A stretch of 64,000 nt of DNA from assembly GCF_019710475.1 (NCBI RefSeq), contig NZ_JAJFAX010000002.1:1-64000 (forward strand), given 5' to 3'. The DNA is from Glycomyces sp. TRM65418. Lineage in GTDB: Bacteria; Actinomycetota; Actinomycetes; Mycobacteriales; Micromonosporaceae. The translations under genes and the position numbers were made by a program. This document shows positions 39,629-48,906 of the stretch, in pieces. Position 1 is the first letter of the stretch. Every line of letters begins with the position of its first letter. The notes below the pieces were generated by a model that did not search any database, had not been told where the DNA came from, and saw only the letters and a program-made list of their open reading frames with translations.

Positions 39629-40900
39629 CTACAGCATCGGCGCCGCGTCGTAGAACATGTTCTCGCTTCCCGCCCCGATGAGGACGTAGAGCAGGCAGAA
39701 CGTGAAGAACGAGATGACGCCCAGCGCCAACCCGGTGATGGCGATCGTCTTGTTGGTGGCCTGTCCCTTGTTCGCCCGGCTCCATCCGATCGCGCCGAAG
39801 ACGACCGCGAGGATGCCCAACGGCCACGTGAACACGTTGAGCACCGGCACGAACGACAGCACCACCGCGACGATCCCGCACACCAGGGCCGCCGTACCGA
39901 GGCCGTTGCGCGCCTGCCGGGCGTGCATCGGCCCGCCGCTGTACGCCTGTGGCGACGGGGGCGGCGGTGGGGCCGCCCCGCCGGCGTAGGGGCTGTACCC
40001 GCTGCCCGCAGGTCCCACCCCGGAAGGCGAGGTGCCCGGTGCCGCTCCGGCAGGCGAGGCGCCCTGCGGCGGTCCTGACGGCGAAGTGCCCGGCACCGGA
40101 CCGGAAGGCGAGGTGCCCTGCGGGTACCCCGACGGCGAAGTCCCGGGCGGCGGCCCTGACGGCGAGGCGCCCGGTGCCTGCCCCGGCGGCGGACCGGCGG
40201 GCGAGGCGCCCGATGGCGAGGTTCCCGCCGGTGTTCCGGACGGCGAGGTTCCCAGCGGTCCTGACGGCGACGTGCCCGGCGGCGGTCCTGGCGACGAGGC
40301 GCCGGTCGGCCCCTCCGGCGACGTGCTCAGCGGCCCTGACGGCGACGTGTTCGACGGCGACGTGCCCGGCGGCGGAGGGACGGGCGGCGGCGGAGGCGCG
40401 GGCGGCATCGGGGACCACGATTCACCGGTCGGGGCCGGCGTCCACGCCTGGTCGATCGGCGTCGGCGTCCACGAATCGTTGAGCGGCGTCTCGGACGGCG
40501 CCCGCGGCGTCGCTCCCGGCGCGCCCGCCGGAGGCGTCGGTTCGGTCAGGCCCGTGGGCGGCATCGACGGCCCGCCGTCCGGTCGGGTCGGTCCGGGCTC
40601 GCCGATGGGGGAGGGACCGGGGTGCGGCTGCGTCGGGCCCGGCCCGCCCATCGGGGACGGCCCGGGGTCCGGCTGCGTCGGTCCGGGCTCCACCACCGGG
40701 GACGGCCCGGGGTGCGGCTGCGTCGGCCCCAGCCCGCTCGCGGGGGCCGGCCGTGTCGGTCTCGGTTCGACCGCGGGGGAGGGCCCGGTGTCCGGCTGCG
40801 TCGGTTCCGGTTCGCGAGCGGTCTCCTCGTCGCGCCGGTGCGGTTCGGTCGGTTCGGCTTCGGGTTCGGGTGGCCCGGAGGCCGGCGGGTAGGTCGTCAT
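39629..40900 (-). CDS. Repeat-rich DUF4190-type membrane protein
   Basis: The N-terminal 320 residues are low-complexity. About five GPSP-x-x-EPGPTQPDP-type repeats come first, then many GTSPSGPP/GASPSG units. The C-terminal 100 residues hold a DUF4190 domain with two membrane helices (LGTAALVCGIVAVVLSFVPV, IAITGLALGVISFFTFCLLY) and the GWSRANKGQATNK loop. Pro-rich cytosolic extensions of this type are common in actinobacteria; the function is unknown. Confidence 0.85.
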   Translation of the reverse strand: MTTYPPASGPPEPEAEPTEPHRRDEETAREPEPTQPDTGPSPAVEPRPTRPAPASGLGPTQPHPGPSPVVEPGPTQPDPGPSPMGGPGPTQPHPGPSPIGEPGPTRPDGGPSMPPTGLTEPTPPAGAPGATPRAPSETPLNDSWTPTPIDQAWTPAPTGESWSPMPPAPPPPPVPPPPGTSPSNTSPSGPLSTSPEGPTGASSPGPPPGTSPSGPLGTSPSGTPAGTSPSGASPAGPPPGQAPGASPSGPPPGTSPSGYPQGTSPSGPVPGTSPSGPPQGASPAGAAPGTSPSGVGPAGSGYSPYAGGAAPPPPPSPQAYSGGPMHARQARNGLGTAALVCGIVAVVLSFVPVLNVFTWPLGILAVVFGAIGWSRANKGQATNKTIAITGLALGVISFFTFCLLYVLIGAGSENMFYDAAPML

Positions 40901-41421
40901 GGTGCCCTCCTCGTCTCTCGGCGCCGCTTCTCAGCCGGCACGCGGCGCCGCTGTCCCGCAACGTAGTGCAATCCCACCCTTCACGCGGAGTTTCAGCGGA
41001 ACCCGCAGTGCGCGTCCGATTACAGGTCACTCGTTCGAGAACTCCATTCGGATTTTTTTCGGCAAGGGGTTTACTACCCGTCAGTACGCGGGTAGAAATG
41101 AGTTACGGATCCGGAAGGACTTCAAGGGGACACGGTCTCCAGAGACCAGAAGGATTCGGGCACCGCCACCGAGTACCCACGTGCGACCTGAGCCGTCGGG
41201 AGGCACAGCGGGTCCAGCATCCTAGGAGCAGGACGCCGCTATAAAAGACTTCACGCTTGTTAACTCGGTCGGAAGTGCAGCACGTTGCGAGCGGCCCAGT
41301 CGAGGCAGTAACCGACTGGGCCGTGTCGTTGCCCGCAGAACGACGCGTTCGGTCCCTGTAGACCGGGCTCCGCGACCGCTGTGGGCGAACTGACTGGGAA
41401 TGCCGGGACGAGGCTGCAAGA
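40901..41421. other. 521-bp divergent control region with hairpins
   Basis: No gene is supported. It contains an 11-bp perfect inverted repeat, CGGCCCAGTCG (41292-41302) with CGACTGGGCCG (41313-41323), and an AT-richer part with a short CTACCCG/CGGGTAG hairpin near 41075-41095. Promoters for both divergent genes must lie here. A structured leader RNA is possible, but no riboswitch class is recognised. Confidence 0.4.
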
Positions 41422-42303
41422 ATGGCCTCGATGACCACGATCGAACCCGGCTGGTACCCGGACCCCGCCGACCCGGCCACGCAACGCTACTGGGACGGCG
41501 GCGCCTGGGTCGGCAAGCCCGTCCCGGCAGACGCCGAGCCCCCCGCCGAACCCGAACCGGTCGACCCCGAGCCGGAACCCGTCGAACCGTCCACACCCGA
41601 CGCTGCGATCGAGACGCTCCCCGCGGACCGCAGCTTCGGCGAAGGACCGCCGCCGCGCATCGTCCGGCGCGCCCCAGGCGTGACCCAACCCCCCGACACC
41701 GTCCCCATCCGCTCCCTCGGCATCACCGTCGGCTGGATCACCCGCCACGACATCCAGCGCATCCTCGGCGGCCGCGTCCTCGCCCACCCCGGGCAGCGCC
41801 TGGTCGCCCGCCTCGTCGACGCCGTCTGCATGCTCGCGCTCAACGCCGTCGTCAACGGCTACTTCATCTACCAGCTCCTGCAGACCTTCTGGCCCTACCT
41901 GCTCGAAGCGGCCTCGGCCGCCGACCCCGCCGACGTCCAGGTGCCCTCCCGGCTCAGCGACCAGCTGTGGGTGGTCCTGCTCATCGCCATGGGCCTGTGG
42001 TTCGCCTACGAGGTCCCCTCGACCCTGAACACCGGCCAGACCATCGGCAAGCGGCTCATGGGGATCAAGGTCGTCTCGCTCGCGCCCGTCGGCCTCGGCT
42101 GGGGCCGCCTCCTGCTGCGCTGGTCCTACGCGGCCCTGCCGCTCCTGTGCTTCCCCTTCGGCGCGATCGTCTGGGTCCTCGACGGGATATGGTGCATCCG
42201 AGACCAACCCTTCCGCCAGTGCCTGCACGACAAGTCCCCGGGAACCGCGGTCGTCGAAGCGGGCACGGGCGAGCCGGAATCCGACAAGGAGCCCCCGCGA
42301 TGA
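41422..42303 (+). CDS. DUF2510-RDD membrane protein
   Basis: The N-terminal DUF2510 motif (EPGWYPDPADPATQRYWDGG) is followed by a Pro/Glu linker. An RDD domain follows at about 115-280 (RLVARLVDAVCMLALNAVVN; the RDD Arg-Asp pair; GQTIGKRLMGIKVV) with three membrane helices. ATG at 41422 has GAGG nearby; a second ATG at 41431 is possible. The stop overlaps the aminotransferase start by ATGA. RDD proteins have been linked to ion or solute transport; unknown here. Confidence 0.88.
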   Translation: MASMTTIEPGWYPDPADPATQRYWDGGAWVGKPVPADAEPPAEPEPVDPEPEPVEPSTPDAAIETLPADRSFGEGPPPRIVRRAPGVTQPPDTVPIRSLGITVGWITRHDIQRILGGRVLAHPGQRLVARLVDAVCMLALNAVVNGYFIYQLLQTFWPYLLEAASAADPADVQVPSRLSDQLWVVLLIAMGLWFAYEVPSTLNTGQTIGKRLMGIKVVSLAPVGLGWGRLLLRWSYAALPLLCFPFGAIVWVLDGIWCIRDQPFRQCLHDKSPGTAVVEAGTGEPESDKEPPR

Positions 42304-43361
42304 CCGATCCGATCCGCGACGACCTCGCATCGATCCCCCGCTACGTCCCCGGCAAGGCCATGCCCGAAGCCGTCAAGCTCTCCAGCAACGAGGTCCCGTA
42401 CGGGCCGCTCCCGGGCGTCGCCGACGCGGTCGCCGCCGCGGCGGCCGACGTCCACCGGTACCCCGACCTCGGCGTGGTCGCCCTGCGGGACGCGCTGGCC
42501 GCGCGGCACGGCCTCGACGCCGGGCGCATCGTCACCGGCACCGGCTCGGTCGCCCTCATCGGGCACCTGCTGCAGGCCGTCGCGAGCACCGGCGGCGACG
42601 TCGTCTACTCGTGGCGCTCCTTCGAGGCCTATCCGATCGCGGCCACCGTCGCGAAGCTCCGCAGCGTCCAGGTCCCGAACACCGCCGACCACCGCCACGA
42701 CGTCGACGCGATGATCGCGGCGGTCGGACCCGACACGCGCGCGATCCTCCTGTGCAGCCCCAACAACCCGACCGGGCCCGCACTGACCGCCGAGGAGATC
42801 GACCGGGTCTTCGACGCCGTTCCCGAGTCGGTGCTCGTCGTCATCGACGAGGCCTACCGCGAGTTCGTGACCGACCCGGCCTGCCCCGACGCGATCGAGC
42901 GCTACGCCTCACGGCCCAACGCGGTCGTCTTCCGGACGTTCTCCAAGGCCTGGGGCCTGGCCGGGCTCCGCGTCGGCTACATGGTCGCGCGGCCCGAGGT
43001 CGCCGACGCCGTGAGCCGGTGCGTGATCCCCTTCGCCGTCAACGCGGTCGCCCAGCGCGCGGCGTTGACCGCGCTCGAAGCGGAGGGCGAGATGCGCCGC
43101 CGCGTCGCGCTCGTGACGTCGGAACGCAAGCGGACGGTGACGGCCGCACGGGAACTGGTGCCCGAGGTGCCCGACTCGCAGGCGAACTTCTTCTGGCTGC
43201 CCTTGGGGGACCGGGCCGTCGATTTCGCGGTGCACTGTGAACGGCGGGGACTGCTGGTGCGGCCCTTCGCGGGAGACGGCGTGCGCGTCACGATCGGCAT
43301 GCCCGAGGACAACGACGCCGTCCTGGAGGCGCTGCGCGCCTTCGTCGAGACGGAGCGGTAG
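42300..43361 (+). CDS. Histidinol-phosphate/aromatic aminotransferase
   Basis: This is a class I/II PLP enzyme of the HisC/Pat group, 353 residues. KLSSNEVPYGPLPGV, GTGSVALIGHLLQA, LLCSPNNPTGPALTAEE, VVIDEAYREFV and the PLP Lys in TFSKAWGLAGLRVGY are all present, and the C-terminal Arg site lies in GDGVRVTIGMPEDND. HisC (histidine synthesis) and Pat (phenylalanine aminotransferase) are hard to separate. The lack of his neighbours favours Pat. It is coupled to the RDD gene. Confidence 0.9.
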   Translation: MTDPIRDDLASIPRYVPGKAMPEAVKLSSNEVPYGPLPGVADAVAAAAADVHRYPDLGVVALRDALAARHGLDAGRIVTGTGSVALIGHLLQAVASTGGDVVYSWRSFEAYPIAATVAKLRSVQVPNTADHRHDVDAMIAAVGPDTRAILLCSPNNPTGPALTAEEIDRVFDAVPESVLVVIDEAYREFVTDPACPDAIERYASRPNAVVFRTFSKAWGLAGLRVGYMVARPEVADAVSRCVIPFAVNAVAQRAALTALEAEGEMRRRVALVTSERKRTVTAARELVPEVPDSQANFFWLPLGDRAVDFAVHCERRGLLVRPFAGDGVRVTIGMPEDNDAVLEALRAFVETER

Positions 43362-43368
43362 AACGGCG

Positions 43369-43410
43369 GACCGAGGGCCGGGCGCCGGTGAGGCGCCCGA
43401 GCCCTCGGTC
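43369..43410. terminator. Bidirectional terminator after the aminotransferase
   Basis: GACCGAGGGC (43369-43378) pairs with GCCCTCGGTC (43401-43410), with an inner GGGCGCC/GGCGCCC stem. The flanking genes converge. Confidence 0.8.
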
Positions 43411-43437
43411 GCGAAGCATGGGTCGCTCGGGGTGCGG

Positions 43438-43791
43438 CTACCTGCCGGCGGTGCGCTCGTTCTCGCTGCAGAACGCCTCGTACATCTCGGCGAGGGTCTG
43501 CTTCTGCTTCGCGGTGAGCTCGCGGTCGGTCGCGATCGCCAGCGGCATCGCCGAACCGTTCTCGGAGTGGCCCATCCCGGCGCGCAGGTACATGATCGGC
43601 GTGGCCATCCGCAGCGCCAGCGCCAACTGGCGCAGCACCGCGCCGCTCGGACGGCGCACACCGCGCTCGCCCTGGAGGTAGGGGTTCGAGACCCCGGCGG
43701 AGTCGGAGAGCTCGCGTGTCGCGACGTGCGCGCGTTTGCGCACGTCCCGGACGAATGAGCTGAAGTCGCGATCTGTCACCCGCGTCACCAT
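43438..43791 (-). CDS. Small XRE-family regulator
   Basis: The 117-residue protein has an XRE helix-turn-helix (about 15-75: TRELSDSAGVSNPYLQGERG and RPSGAVLRQLALALRM). A helical C-terminus follows (TDRELTAKQKQTLAEMYEAF). GGGAAGG precedes the ATG. It lies divergent from fhaA; the linkage to that cluster resembles other actinobacteria with an XRE gene before the kinase cluster. Targets are unknown. Confidence 0.85.
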   Translation of the reverse strand: MVTRVTDRDFSSFVRDVRKRAHVATRELSDSAGVSNPYLQGERGVRRPSGAVLRQLALALRMATPIMYLRAGMGHSENGSAMPLAIATDRELTAKQKQTLAEMYEAFCSENERTAGR

Positions 43792-44017
43792 ACGCGCCTT
43801 CCCTCGGAATCGCCACCCGACCCTGCCCGGCTTTCCCGGTATTCGGTACTACCGGACGACACCGACCTCACCCGATCAGTGGATATGAATCCGGCTCGGA
43901 CAACGGTTGCGTCTCAACCGCTCGCCGTGGCGTGAAGCCAGCCGATACCATCGGGGGACGACGCGGCAATTCAGGGAGCGTCACGGACCGGATGGCGTCT
44001 GACGAGGAGGAGAACCG

Positions 44018-44731
44018 GTGAGCGTTCTGCAACGCTTGGAAAAACAACTGGAGGGCCTGTTCGAGGGCACCTTCAACAAGATGTTCAAGGGCGTTGTGCA
44101 CCCGGTCGAGATCGCCAGCGCCATGCAGCGCGAGGCCGAGACCCACAAGGCGGTCCTCGCCGGCGGGCGCGTTCTGGTGCCGAACCGCTACGTCATCGAC
44201 CTCTCGCCGCCCGACCACGACCGCCTCGCCCCCTATGCCGCGGCGCTCGCGCAGGAGCTGGCCCAGTCGCAGGCCGAGTTCATCGGCGAGAACGGCTGGA
44301 CCGTCTACGGCGACGTCATCGTGGAGATCGAGCGCGGCGAGGGCCTCGACACGGGCATGTTCCGCGTCACCGCCGAGGTCGCGGCCCTGAACGAGGGCGT
44401 CGACCAGCCGGTCTCCGGCGGCGGCTACGGCCCCGCCCACCCGCAGGCCCCCACGGGCCCGGTCCTGGTGACCGCCGACGGCCGCCAGTTCTCGGTCGCC
44501 CACGGCGCCACCGTCATCGGCCGCGGCGAGCAGGCCCAGATCCGCCTGCCCGACGTCGGCATCTCCCGCCGCCACGTCCGCGTCGACTTCGACGGCCGCC
44601 AGGTCTCGGTCACCGACCTGGGCTCCACGAACGGCACCCTCGTCAACGGCCAGCGCATCGCCACCGTCTCCATGCAGCCCGGCGACGTCATCCAAATAGG
44701 CACCACCTCCCTGACGCTCCAAGCCGGATAG
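44018..44731 (+). CDS. fhaA: FhaA: DUF3662 and FHA domain protein
   Basis: The N-terminal DUF3662 domain has the family's opening (QRLEKQLEGLFEGTFNKMFK; VHPVEIASAMQREAE). The C-terminal FHA domain (about 150-237: VIGRGEQAQIRLPDVGISRR, DLGSTNGTLVNG) binds phosphothreonine. In mycobacteria FhaA is a PknB substrate and binds the MurJ regulatory region. It is first in the conserved kinase cluster. A GTG start follows GAGGAG. The inter-domain linker is short. Confidence 0.96.
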   Translation: MSVLQRLEKQLEGLFEGTFNKMFKGVVHPVEIASAMQREAETHKAVLAGGRVLVPNRYVIDLSPPDHDRLAPYAAALAQELAQSQAEFIGENGWTVYGDVIVEIERGEGLDTGMFRVTAEVAALNEGVDQPVSGGGYGPAHPQAPTGPVLVTADGRQFSVAHGATVIGRGEQAQIRLPDVGISRRHVRVDFDGRQVSVTDLGSTNGTLVNGQRIATVSMQPGDVIQIGTTSLTLQAG

Positions 44732-44967
44732 GGGTCCGTTGTGGCCCGGGCGGGCCGCCTGAGAGAAAATCTGAGCGGCGGCTCGCTCGTCGCAAGTACC
44801 GCTCCGCAGAGCTCCGCTTCAAGTACTAGCTCCTCACGAGGCTTGTCAGATTTCCGCTCAGACGGCCCCGGCGGCCCGGCACCTCAAGGGCCACAAGCAG
44901 TGGAACAGGCCGCGCGCCGGTGGGCTACCGTGTCCAGGACCGATCGTTCATTCGCTGGGAGCGCCGA

Positions 44968-45450
44968 ATGCCTGAGATAGTCCAGACCGTCGCCCGGTTC
45001 GGGTTCCTCGTGCTGCTGTGGCTGTTCGTGTTCGCCGCGGCCCGGACGATCACCCGCGACCTGCTCGCCCAGCGCCGCCCCGCGGCCGCCGGGCCCGGGG
45101 CCGGTCCGGTCTCGGCCCCGCCCGCTCCCGGCCGCGGCGGTCGCCCGCAGGCCCCGCAGTCGGCGCAGTGGCTGGTCGTCACCACCGGCGAGTTGCAGGG
45201 CCGCCGGTTCGCGCTCTCCGGTCAGCCCATCTCGATCGGCCGCGCCCCCGACTCCACGATCGTCATCCGCGACGACTTCGCCTCGAACCGGCACGCCCGC
45301 GTGCGCCCGCAGGACGGCCAGTGGGTCGTCGAGGACCTGGGCTCCACGAACGGCACCTACCTGGGTCGCGCTAGAGTCACTGCACCCACGCCGGTCCCGC
45401 TCGGGGTGCCCATCCGGATCGGGCGTTCCTCCTTCGAGCTGCGTCCCTAG
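44968..45450 (+). CDS. fhaB: FhaB (FipA-type) FHA domain membrane protein
   Basis: The protein has 160 residues: one N-terminal membrane helix (RFGFLVLLWLFVFAAARTIT), a Gly/Pro linker, and an FHA domain (SIGRAPDSTIVI, DLGSTNGTYLGRARVTAPTP). ATG at 44968 is chosen as the start of the membrane helix. The second FHA protein in the cluster conveys Pkn phosphorylation to division and wall enzymes. It has its own 236-bp upstream gap. Confidence 0.95.
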   Translation: MPEIVQTVARFGFLVLLWLFVFAAARTITRDLLAQRRPAAAGPGAGPVSAPPAPGRGGRPQAPQSAQWLVVTTGELQGRRFALSGQPISIGRAPDSTIVIRDDFASNRHARVRPQDGQWVVEDLGSTNGTYLGRARVTAPTPVPLGVPIRIGRSSFELRP

Positions 45451-45519
45451 CAGCGCGGGCGAGGAGGCGGCGATGTCGGCATCGAACAGCGGGCGTGCCC
45501 GCGCTACGGCGGTTGATAC

Positions 45520-46785
45520 ATGAGTTTGCACCTGCGATACGCGGCCATCTCCGACCGCGGGGTGGTGAGGCAAGGCAACCAGGACTCGGTGTTCGCCGGG
45601 GCCCACTTCATCGCGGTGGCGGACGGCATGGGCGGCATGGCCGCCGGCGATCTCGCCTCGGCCATCGTGATCAACACCGTCGCCCGCCTGGACGTGCCCC
45701 CGCCCGCCGACTCGGTGGTCGACGAGCTGGCCGACGCCGTCGCCGACGCGAACCGCGCGATCCGCCGCTGCGTCGCCGACGACCCGCAGAAAGAAGGCAT
45801 GGGCACCACGCTCACCGCCCTGTGGTTCGACGGCGAGTGGTTCAACCTGGTGCACATCGGCGACTCCCGCGCCTACCGGATGCGCGAGGGCGCCTTCGAG
45901 CAGATCACCGTCGACGACACGTACGTGCAGATGCTCGTCGACGAGGGCCGCATCACCGCCGAGGAGGCCGAGCGGCACCCGCAGCGTTCGCTGCTGCTGC
46001 GCGCGCTCGGGGCCTCCGAGGTCGAGCCGGCGTTCCAGACCATCAAGGGCGTCCCCGGCGACCGCCTGCTCCTGTGCTCCGACGGCCTCTCCGGGCCCGT
46101 CTCGGACGCCGACATCGCCCGCACCCTGCAGGGCGCCGCCACCCCGCAGGAGGCCGCCGAGACGCTGGTGCAGCAGGCACTCGACGCCGGGGCGCCCGAC
46201 AACGTGACGGTGCTCGTCGCCGACGTCATCGCGGACGACCCGGGGGAGCAGCGGCAGCTCATCGGCGGGGCCGCGGCCGACGCCCGCCTGGCCGAGTCCG
46301 ACACGGCCGTGCTGCGCGCGGTCAAGGAGGCCGAGGAGCCGAAGGCGGACGCCGAGGCCGAGACCGAAGAGGTCCAGCCGAAGGCGCGCAAGCAGGGCCG
46401 GGTGTGGCGCACGATCCTGGCCTGCCTCATCGTGCTCACCCTCGCCGCCGGGGGCGGCATGTGGTGGGTCCGCACGCAGTACTTCATCGGGGTCTCGGAC
46501 GCGGGCAACATCAGCGTCTACCGGGGCCTCCCTTTTGAGGTGGCGGGGTACCGGGTCGCGTGGGTCGAAGTCGACTCCGGCCGCGCCGCCGAGGACGCCG
46601 TGGACGACGTCGAGACCGAGCTCGAGTCCGGGATCCGCGCCGACGGGATCGAGGACGCCGAGAGCCGGCTGGGCGAACTCGTGGACCCCGCCCCCACCAA
46701 CGCCAACCTCGACCCGCTGTGTTCCTCTGCGGACACCGGCGCGGACTCCGTACCTGCGGCGGCGTCGGACTGCCGCGAGGACTGA
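45520..46785 (+). CDS. pstP: PP2C Ser/Thr protein phosphatase
   Basis: The product is the cognate phosphatase of PknA/PknB. It has an N-terminal PP2C domain (about 1-240: SDRGVVRQGNQDSVF, AVADGMGGMAAGD, GTTLTALWF, HIGDSRAYRM, LLLCSDGLSGPV, APDNVTVLVAD; metal-site Asp residues intact). An acidic linker, one membrane helix (about 305-325: TILACLIVLTLAAGG) and an extracytoplasmic tail of about 95 residues follow. It is 421 residues and precedes rodA as in mycobacteria. Confidence 0.96.
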   Translation: MSLHLRYAAISDRGVVRQGNQDSVFAGAHFIAVADGMGGMAAGDLASAIVINTVARLDVPPPADSVVDELADAVADANRAIRRCVADDPQKEGMGTTLTALWFDGEWFNLVHIGDSRAYRMREGAFEQITVDDTYVQMLVDEGRITAEEAERHPQRSLLLRALGASEVEPAFQTIKGVPGDRLLLCSDGLSGPVSDADIARTLQGAATPQEAAETLVQQALDAGAPDNVTVLVADVIADDPGEQRQLIGGAAADARLAESDTAVLRAVKEAEEPKADAEAETEEVQPKARKQGRVWRTILACLIVLTLAAGGGMWWVRTQYFIGVSDAGNISVYRGLPFEVAGYRVAWVEVDSGRAAEDAVDDVETELESGIRADGIEDAESRLGELVDPAPTNANLDPLCSSADTGADSVPAAASDCRED

Positions 46786-46965
46786 GCGCTACCGTTGTAG
46801 GCTCACTGCGTCCTAGGGGGTGTCTCTGGGCACTCAGGCGCACAAGTACTTTGGTTGCAACCCGCGGAGCCGGCCCCCGGCGCCGGGGCGAAGCCGAACA
46901 CCGTTGCCGCGGCGGAGCGCGCAGAGCCGCCGGCACCGGAGCCGAACGAGACGCGAGGGGAACTG

Positions 46966-48906
46966 ATGGCCCAGCCCATGTCGGCGACCGCCCGGCCGGC
47001 GGGACCGTCCGAGACGCCGCTCACGCCCCTGTCGGGCATGCCCAAGCGCATCGGCACCGAGATCGCCATGCTCATCGCGGCCGGGGTCGCGGTGTTCCTC
47101 TTCCAGCTCACGATCGACCTGGCGCTCACGGAGACCACCACTTCGGTCACCTTCATGCTGCCGATCCTCATCTTCATCGTGTCGATGTGCGCCTGGACCG
47201 CCGTCAAGGTCCTCGCCCCTTACGCCGACCCGCTGTTCGTGCCGATCGCCGCGTTCCTCACCGGCGTCGGCATCGTCTACATCAGACGGATCGACCGCAC
47301 CGCGATGACCGACGACCCCCTGCCGGCCGACGCCGGCGTCTTCGGCGGGCAGGGCGGACGCCAGCTCATGTACTACATGGCCGCCGTGGTCCTGCTGACG
47401 GTGTTCCTCGCGGTCGTGCGCAACCACCGGATGCTGCGCGGCTACGCGTACATCCTGCTGTTCGCGGGCATCGCGCTCGCCGCGCTGCCGGGTTTCCTGC
47501 CCTCCTCGATCTCCGAGTCCGGCGGTTCGAAGAACTGGATCCGCATCGGATCGTTCTCGGTGCAGCCGAGCGAGTTCGCCAAACTCATGCTGCTGATCTT
47601 CTTCGCCGTGTACCTGGTGCGCAAGCGCGACATGCTGTCGGTGGCGGGCAAGAAGATCCTCGGCCTCCAGCTGCCGCGCCTGAAGGACCTCGGGCCGATC
47701 GTCATCGTCTGGGCCGCCAGCCTCCTCATGCTCGTCATGGAGCGCGACCTCGGCACCTCGCTGCTGCTGTTCAGCATCTTCCTGTCGATGCTGTACATGG
47801 CGACGCGGCGGGCCTCCTGGATCCTCATCGGCCTCGCCATGTTCGTGGGCGGCTGCATCGCGATCTACCCGTTCTTCGGGCACCTCCAGACCCGCGTGGC
47901 GATCTGGCTCGACCCGTGGAAATACGTCAACGACCCGGTGAACGACTCCTACCAGCTCGTGCAGGGCCTGGTCGCGCTCAACAGCGGCGGCCTCCTCGGC
48001 AACGGCCCCGGGGCCGGCAACCCGAACCTCATCCCCGCCTCCGAGTCGGACTTCATCCTCGCCGCGATCGGCGAGGAGGTCGGCCTCATCGGCCTCATCG
48101 CGATCCTCCTGGTGTACGCGATCCTCGTCGAGCGCGGCTTCAAGACCGGCATCATGTCGCGCGACCTGTTCGGCAAGCTCATGGCCGGCGGCCTGGCGTT
48201 CCTGGTCGCGTTCCAGCTGTTCGTGGTCTTCGGCGGCGTCACCGGGCTCATCCCGATGACCGGCCAGACCACGCAGTTCCTCGCCGCGGGCGGCTCCTCG
48301 CTCGTCGGCTCCTGGCTCCTGATCGGCCTCCTGGTCCGCGTCTCCGACGACGCCCGCAAACCCTGGCAGGCCTCGTACGGCCTCCAGAAGACCGAGGCCC
48401 CGCCGGAGTTCCTCGCCGAGCAGGCCGCCCGCCGGGCCGCCGAGAAGGCCGAGCTCGCGGGCGTGGCCGACTCCGGCCCGATCCCCGGCGGCGACCAGCC
48501 GACCGCGCTCATCATCCCCGGCCACCTGCAAGGACCCGGCAGCAGCACCGTGGAAGAGGACGTGCTCGGAGCGACCGGCCCGATGTCCCCCCCGACCGGC
48601 GGATCCACCGGTCAGCCCGGCGGCCACACCAGCCCTCCCGGCGGCTCCACGGGCCGCCCCGCCCACCCCGGCAGCCCGGCCGGACCGCAGTACTCGCCGC
48701 CTCCGCCGCCGAACTCGGCCTTCGGCGGGCCGAGCAGTCCCCCGTCACCGCCGCTGCACAGCCCGCCCGGGAACACCACCCGCCCCGCCCCGCAGAGCCC
48801 GCCCCCGCCGCCCGACTCGGCGTTCGGCAGCCCCCCGAGGAACGGCGCCCCCTACAACAGTCGACCCCGGTCCTCCGAAGACCAACGTAGAGAAGGGGAC
48901 TCATGA
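46966..48906 (+). CDS. rodA: SEDS peptidoglycan polymerase RodA/FtsW
   Basis: A SEDS glycosyltransferase with about ten or more membrane helices. Family signatures include GSKNWIRIGSFSVQPSEFAK (QPSE), DLGTSLLLFSIFL, and NSGGLLGNGPGAGNPNLIPA, then the SESDFILAAIGEEVGL motif. The last 150 residues are a cytosolic Pro/Gly tail. ATG at 46966 with GAGGGG is preferred to an upstream TTG at 46855. It overlaps pbpA by 4 bp, its class B PBP partner in elongation. Confidence 0.95.
   Translation: MAQPMSATARPAGPSETPLTPLSGMPKRIGTEIAMLIAAGVAVFLFQLTIDLALTETTTSVTFMLPILIFIVSMCAWTAVKVLAPYADPLFVPIAAFLTGVGIVYIRRIDRTAMTDDPLPADAGVFGGQGGRQLMYYMAAVVLLTVFLAVVRNHRMLRGYAYILLFAGIALAALPGFLPSSISESGGSKNWIRIGSFSVQPSEFAKLMLLIFFAVYLVRKRDMLSVAGKKILGLQLPRLKDLGPIVIVWAASLLMLVMERDLGTSLLLFSIFLSMLYMATRRASWILIGLAMFVGGCIAIYPFFGHLQTRVAIWLDPWKYVNDPVNDSYQLVQGLVALNSGGLLGNGPGAGNPNLIPASESDFILAAIGEEVGLIGLIAILLVYAILVERGFKTGIMSRDLFGKLMAGGLAFLVAFQLFVVFGGVTGLIPMTGQTTQFLAAGGSSLVGSWLLIGLLVRVSDDARKPWQASYGLQKTEAPPEFLAEQAARRAAEKAELAGVADSGPIPGGDQPTALIIPGHLQGPGSSTVEEDVLGATGPMSPPTGGSTGQPGGHTSPPGGSTGRPAHPGSPAGPQYSPPPPPNSAFGGPSSPPSPPLHSPPGNTTRPAPQSPPPPPDSAFGSPPRNGAPYNSRPRSSEDQRREGDS

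Noticed and set aside
39950-40800. Tandem DNA repeats as a mobile or satellite element
   Set aside because: They encode in-frame Pro/Ser/Gly repeats of the DUF4190-type protein and are explained by its low-complexity N-terminus.
41060-41330. Riboswitch upstream of the RDD gene
   Set aside because: Hairpins are present, but no conserved aptamer core of any class I know could be read.
46560-48890. A very long + strand open frame in another frame of the rodA region
   Set aside because: It is an Arg/Pro/His-rich shadow of the rodA gene caused by high GC; the rodA frame has membrane helices and SEDS motifs.
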